Part shown: positions 48,231 to 51,609 of the stretch, piece by piece | Position numbering within the stretch: position 1 is the stretch's first letter | How the letters are laid out: the number at the start of each line of letters is the position of its first letter | From: an uncultured delta proteobacterium | GTDB lineage: Bacteria > Myxococcota_A > Polyangia > Haliangiales > Haliangiaceae | Direction of reading: 5' to 3' | Length of the DNA stretch: 51,609 nucleotides | Assembly (NCBI GenBank): GCA_900696455.1 | Contig: CAADGB010000483.1 | Location: 1 to 51,609 of the forward strand | Made by a program: the position numbers and the translations under genes | Notes under the pieces: model-generated | What the model was told of the DNA's origin: nothing | Databases searched by the model: none | Seen by the model: only the letters and a program-made list of their open reading frames with translations

Positions 48231-49244
48231 TCAGAACCCGACCAGCAGCAGCACGACCGCCGCCGCGATCAGCGCGACCACCAGCAGGGTCGAGACGAGG
48301 AGCTCGACCCGGTCGCGGTCGGCCCGCCTGCCGCGGGCGCGCGTCCCCCACGGCGCGGGCGCGCGCGCCTCGGTGGCGCTCATGACCTGGGCCCGGGGCG
48401 GCACCGCGAAGCCGCCGGTGGGCGGACGGCTCGTCGCGACCGCCGTCGCGAGCTGCGTGGTCGCGACCGCCGGATCCGCGAGCTCCGGCCTGGCGATCGC
48501 GGCCCCCGCGACCTCCGGCGGCGCCACCGCGGCCGCCACCACCACCGCCTCCTGCGCCTTCGCCTTCGCCTCCTCCTCCGCCGCCGCCGCCGACGACGCG
48601 GCGCGCGCGACCGGGAGCTGGGGCGAGGTGCCGCGCGCGAACCGCGGCCCGAGCTGGAAGGGCACGGTGGGCTCGCGCCGAACCTTGGGCCAGCCCTCGA
48701 TGTCGAGGTCGAGCGGCGGCGCCGCCACCCGGAAGCGGGCGTCGGGCCAGCCGAGGACGGTGACGATGGCGTCGTCGTCGTAGAAGCCGTTGAGCTCGAC
48801 CCGACGCAGCTCGCCGGCGTGGTAGTCGATGACCGCGCGATCGAAGCGGGAGACCACGGTGATCGTGCAGGTCAGCGCGTGGTGCTCGCAGTGGCGCATG
48901 AGCGCGATGAGCGGCACGCCGGTGACGTCGCCCTCGAGCAGCGAGCTGCCGCCGAGCTCGCCGGTGAGATCGGGCAGGCGCTGGGTCAGCTCGTACCAGC
49001 CGTCGACCAGCGACCGCGCCTGCTCGAGGGCGCGGGCGCCGGTGCGCTCGCCGAGCCGGGCGCGGTCGACCGCGCCGGCGCGCAGCTCGATCTCGCCGGT
49101 CACGCCGCCGACCTCGATCCGGATCTCGCCGGTCACCAGGTGGCGGTGGCACGCCGCCAGGAGGCGATCGAGGGGCACGTCGCTGAACGAGCCTTCGAGG
49201 TGGTTGCGCGACACGTAGATCGGCGCGGTGGCGGGACGCCGCAT
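48231..49244 (-). CDS. DUF4388 membrane protein
   Basis: 337 aa. ATG 49244 follows GGAGGGG by 7 nt. The N-terminus HLEGSFSDVPLDRLLAACHR, HLVTGEIRIEVGG, GEIELRAGAVDRARLGER (about 10-60) is the DUF4388 (PatA N-terminal-like) pattern, common in Myxococcota regulators. A second similar half (LLEGDVTGVPLIALMRHCE, about 100-185) suggests a tandem duplication. Then comes an Ala/Pro-rich, poorly folded linker (about 215-300) and a single C-terminal membrane helix (LLVSTLLVVALIAAAVVLLL) leaving two residues outside, so it is a tail-anchored protein with a cytosolic head. DUF4388 is found in polarity and signalling proteins; a partner is not visible here. Confidence 0.78.
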   Translation of the reverse strand: MRRPATAPIYVSRNHLEGSFSDVPLDRLLAACHRHLVTGEIRIEVGGVTGEIELRAGAVDRARLGERTGARALEQARSLVDGWYELTQRLPDLTGELGGSSLLEGDVTGVPLIALMRHCEHHALTCTITVVSRFDRAVIDYHAGELRRVELNGFYDDDAIVTVLGWPDARFRVAAPPLDLDIEGWPKVRREPTVPFQLGPRFARGTSPQLPVARAASSAAAAEEEAKAKAQEAVVVAAAVAPPEVAGAAIARPELADPAVATTQLATAVATSRPPTGGFAVPPRAQVMSATEARAPAPWGTRARGRRADRDRVELLVSTLLVVALIAAAVVLLLVGF

Positions 49245-49251
49245 GGCAGGA

Positions 49252-49258
49252 CCCCTCC
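49252..49258 (-). promoter_or_regulatory. Ribosome binding site of the DUF4388 gene
   Basis: GGAGGGG on the minus strand, 7 nt before ATG 49244. It supports this start over an in-frame upstream start at 49367. Confidence 0.65.
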
Positions 49259-49458
49259 AGCGAACGCCGTGCCAGGCGCGTCGACGCGCCGGGCGGTGCG
49301 TGATCGCGCCCTTGGCGTCACCGGGTGGGGGCCCGAGCGGCCGCGACGCGGCGACCGGAGGCGCCACCCTCCGGAAGGCGGAGACCGAGAACCGGCGTTC
49401 GCGAGCGCGGCTCGGCGCGCGTGGAGCAACCCCACCCTCTCGGCGATCGGTCGGGCCC

Positions 49459-49481
49459 GGCGAGGCGGAGACCGCCTCGCC
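49459..49481 (-). terminator. Perfect 10-bp hairpin after the kinase-hydrolase gene
   Basis: GGCGAGGCGG, loop AGA, CCGCCTCGCC, directly downstream of the stop codon (49482-49484). Stem stability and position indicate a terminator or 3' stabiliser; no U-tract follows. Nothing else is seen in 49259-49458. Confidence 0.55.
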
Positions 49482-51431
49482 TCAGCGCGTGACCGTGGCG
49501 GTCGCGGTCACGGTCGGCGACGGGGTGGCGGTCGGCTCGTGGGCGGTGACCATCATCGCGCCGACGATGCGGTTGAGCTCGTCGACGTTGCGCGCGGTCC
49601 ACTCCGGGTGTCGGGGGTTGGGCACCTGCGGCGAGTGGCCGCCCGAGGCCAGCAGGTGGAGGTGCGCGGGATCGATCCCGAGGTCGGCGGCGCCGCGCGC
49701 GCGGACCTCGGCGTCGCGCAGCCACGGATCGTCGACGCCGCACAGGAGCGCGACCCGGCGCTGGCGGCCGCGCTTGAACGCGACGTCGGCCAGGGCGCCG
49801 ACGATGCGGGCGTGGGTCCCGGGATCGACGGCGAGGTTGAGCTCGATCATCTCGTCCTGATCCTCGGGGGTGAGCTGGCGCGAGGCGCCGCTGCGGCAGG
49901 CGTACTCGACCAGCGCCCGCCGCACCGGCGGCAGGCGGCCGGCGGCGCGGGCGACCCAGGTGATGAGCTGGAGCTTGCGGCGCAGCGTCGGATCGTGCGG
50001 CGTCAGCATCGGGTTGACCAGCACCCGCGCCACCTGCGGATCGACGTCGCCATCGTCGAGGGTGAGCAGCGCCATCGCCGCCATCGAGTGGCCCACCAGC
50101 ACCGTCGGCAGGTGGACCAGGCCGAGCAACCGGCACAGGCCGAGGACGGCGCGGGCCATGCCGCGCAGCGAGACCTGGGCGGAGGTCGGCCGCCCGGCGA
50201 AGGGGGTCTCGCCCCAGCCGTGGAGGTCGGGCGCCAGCACCAGGGCCAGCGCGTTGTCGCGGCACAGGCCCGGCGCCACCAGCCGCCACACCCGCCGCGA
50301 GCTCGACGAGCCGTGGCACAGGACGACGACCTCGGCGACGCGGGCCAGGAGATCGGGATCGCCGAGCGCGCCCAGCCGCGGGCTGGCGGCGTAGATCGAG
50401 AAGCCGAGGTCGGCGAGCCCGGCGTCGGCGAGGTAGCGCTCGACCCGCGCCGGCTCGAGGCGCCCGCACGCCGCCAGCTCGCGCAGCCGGTAGTCGCCGC
50501 GCACCAGGTCGGGGCCGAGCGCCTCGTGGCGACGCGGCGCCGCCGTCCACGGGTACGGATCGGCCGGCCGCCGCGGCTCGGCCTTGCGCACGGTGGCGAT
50601 CGCGCCGTCGAGATCGAGCGCGGCCAGCGCCGCGCCGAACGCCGCCATCGACGGGAAGCGCGCCGCCGGCTCGAGGGCGGTGCCGCGCTCGAGCACCGGC
50701 CGCAGCGCGGCCAGCCCGGCCGGGAGCTGGCCCAGCGCCTCGTCGCACCGCGCCGGCAGGCGACCGCCGCCCACCACCTCGAGCAGCGTGCGCGCCAGCG
50801 CGTACTGATCGGCGGCGGGCCCGACCCGGGCGCCGCGCAACTGCTCCGGGGCCATGTAGCGCGGGGTGCCGGCCGCGCGCGCGAGCTCGTCGGGGGCGAC
50901 CGCGATCCCGAAGTCGGACAGGTACGCGGTCTCGCGCTGGTCGAGGAGGATGGTCGACGGCTTGACGTCGCGGTGGATGACGCCGCGCTCGTGCGCGTGG
51001 GCGAGCGCGGCCGCGACCTGGCGGGCGATGCGCACCGCCTGCGCCGGCTCGAGCGGCGTCTGCATGCGGCGGGCGAGGCTCATGCCCTCGATGTAGGGCA
51101 TGACCACGAAGCCGTCGCCGTACTCGAACAGCGGCACGATGTGGGGGTGGGCGAGGCGGGCGATGGTGTGGGCCTCGCGCGCGAGCAGCTCGCGCTTGCC
51201 CCCGAGGTGGGCGGCGCCGGTCGCGACCGCCGCCCCCGCCCCGTCCGTCCGCGGCGCCGGGGCCAGCCGCTTGACCGCGGCCACGCCGCCCGACACCACG
51301 TGCCGGCCGAGCCAGACCTCCGCCATGCCGCCCGAGCCGATGCGCCGCACCAGGACGTAGCTCCCCACTTGCTCGGCGGGCGGCGCCGCCGCGCCCGCAC
51401 GGACCTCACGCTGGACCTGCACGCCGGTCAC
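49482..51431 (-). CDS. Ser/Thr kinase fused to an alpha/beta hydrolase
   Basis: 649 aa from GTG 51431. Residues about 22-275 are a protein kinase domain: IGSGGMAEVWLGRH, AAVKRLAP, MPYIEGMSLARRM, HRDVKPSTILLD, YLSDFGIAV, GTPRYMAPEQLRG; all catalytic residues are present. Residues about 330-625 form an alpha/beta hydrolase: oxyanion region VVVLCHGSSSSRRVW, nucleophile elbow VLVGHSMAAMALL (Ser near 465), acid CGVDDPWLRD (about 570) and His in SGGHSPQVPNPRHPEW (about 600). The end is a Thr/Pro/Val-rich tail (PTATPSPTVTATATVTR). No membrane helix, so both activities should be cytoplasmic. Fusion of a Hanks-type kinase with a hydrolase suggests that phosphorylation and ester/amide cleavage are coupled; substrate unknown. 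Confidence 0.88.
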   Translation of the reverse strand: MTGVQVQREVRAGAAAPPAEQVGSYVLVRRIGSGGMAEVWLGRHVVSGGVAAVKRLAPAPRTDGAGAAVATGAAHLGGKRELLAREAHTIARLAHPHIVPLFEYGDGFVVMPYIEGMSLARRMQTPLEPAQAVRIARQVAAALAHAHERGVIHRDVKPSTILLDQRETAYLSDFGIAVAPDELARAAGTPRYMAPEQLRGARVGPAADQYALARTLLEVVGGGRLPARCDEALGQLPAGLAALRPVLERGTALEPAARFPSMAAFGAALAALDLDGAIATVRKAEPRRPADPYPWTAAPRRHEALGPDLVRGDYRLRELAACGRLEPARVERYLADAGLADLGFSIYAASPRLGALGDPDLLARVAEVVVLCHGSSSSRRVWRLVAPGLCRDNALALVLAPDLHGWGETPFAGRPTSAQVSLRGMARAVLGLCRLLGLVHLPTVLVGHSMAAMALLTLDDGDVDPQVARVLVNPMLTPHDPTLRRKLQLITWVARAAGRLPPVRRALVEYACRSGASRQLTPEDQDEMIELNLAVDPGTHARIVGALADVAFKRGRQRRVALLCGVDDPWLRDAEVRARGAADLGIDPAHLHLLASGGHSPQVPNPRHPEWTARNVDELNRIVGAMMVTAHEPTATPSPTVTATATVTR

Positions 51432-51534
51432 ATAGCATCACCGCCGGCCGGTGCCGTCCCGGATCGCTCGCTCCCGCTGGCACGGTGCGCACCGGGCCCC
51501 CCGCCCGCCCCGGCGAGGCCCGCTCAGCTCGACC

Positions 51535-51609
51535 GAGCCCGGATCCGGATCCGAATCCGAGTCCGAGCCCGAATCCGAATCCGAATCCGAATCCGAATCC
51601 GGGTCCGAA
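51535..51609. repeat. Hexanucleotide repeat (GAATCC family) at the window end
   Basis: Twelve consecutive six-base units from GAGCCC (51535) through GGATCC, GGATCC, GAATCC, GAGTCC, GAGCCC, five GAATCC and GGGTCC, then GAA, cut by the window end. It lies upstream of the kinase-hydrolase gene and is of the same type as 327-360. The interval 51432-51534 holds no other visible feature. Confidence 0.9.

Overview
The window looks like a chromosomal segment of a member of the Myxococcota, probably of Haliangium/Kofleriaceae type. The evidence is very high GC throughout, frequent GTG starts with 4-nt GTGA/ATGA gene overlaps, two eukaryotic-like Ser/Thr kinases with unusual C-terminal partners, DUF4388 and MoxR/DUF58/vWA genes, and a MYXO-CTERM-like C-terminus on a Sel1-repeat protein. 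I see no integrase, transposase, phage gene or CRISPR array. Apart from the repeat-rich ends the segment reads as ordinary, densely coded chromosome.

Layout. 1-433 is a gene-free leader with three 69-bp tandem repeats and a degenerate hexanucleotide tract. 434-3765 encodes an ABC-F ATPase and a Ppx/GppA-HD phosphatase. 3797-6392 (minus) encodes an Omp85-type outer-membrane protein and a small lipoprotein. 6563-11385 encodes a Ser/Thr kinase with an external FGE-sulfatase domain, then a 963-aa Cys-rich Sel1-repeat surface protein. 11528-13119 pairs a Cys-tailed membrane protein with a YidD-like protein. 13097-16323 (minus) carries prmC, a glycerate 2-kinase and an aminotransferase. 16392-18953 is a GT39-type membrane glycosyltransferase.

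19283-28531 is a five-gene operon (Q-rich DUF4175-like protein, MoxR ATPase, DUF58, two vWA membrane proteins) that probably works at the cell envelope. 28543-31221 is a compact cassette of methyltransferase, RNA ligase and HD-polynucleotide kinase, which suggests RNA repair. 31269-33611 holds a tiny protein, a flippase-like membrane protein and an ARPP-1-like lipoprotein. 33874-37003 is an unfamiliar three-gene cassette: acyl-CoA-dehydrogenase-like flavoprotein, cytoplasmic PhnD-type binding protein and a TusA-like/di-iron ferritin-like fusion.

37012-40185 (minus) has a ribosome-hibernation-type protein and an mtnP-mtnA-class II aldolase operon for methylthioadenosine/5'-deoxyadenosine salvage. 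40305-46559 (minus) is a candidate trans-envelope electron conduit: a cNMP-like/4x[4Fe-4S]/cytochrome-b-like inner-membrane protein, a roughly 29-heme c-type cytochrome and an outer-membrane beta-barrel. 47452-48196 is tRNA-Pro(CGG) followed closely by a receiver-XRE regulator. The window closes with a DUF4388 membrane protein, a kinase-alpha/beta-hydrolase fusion and a GAATCC-type hexanucleotide repeat related to the tract at the other end.

The strongest candidates for undescribed biology are the flavoprotein/PhnD/TusA-di-iron cassette, the multiheme conduit with a ligand-sensor-like domain, the RNA-repair cassette with its methyltransferase, and the YidD-like pair.
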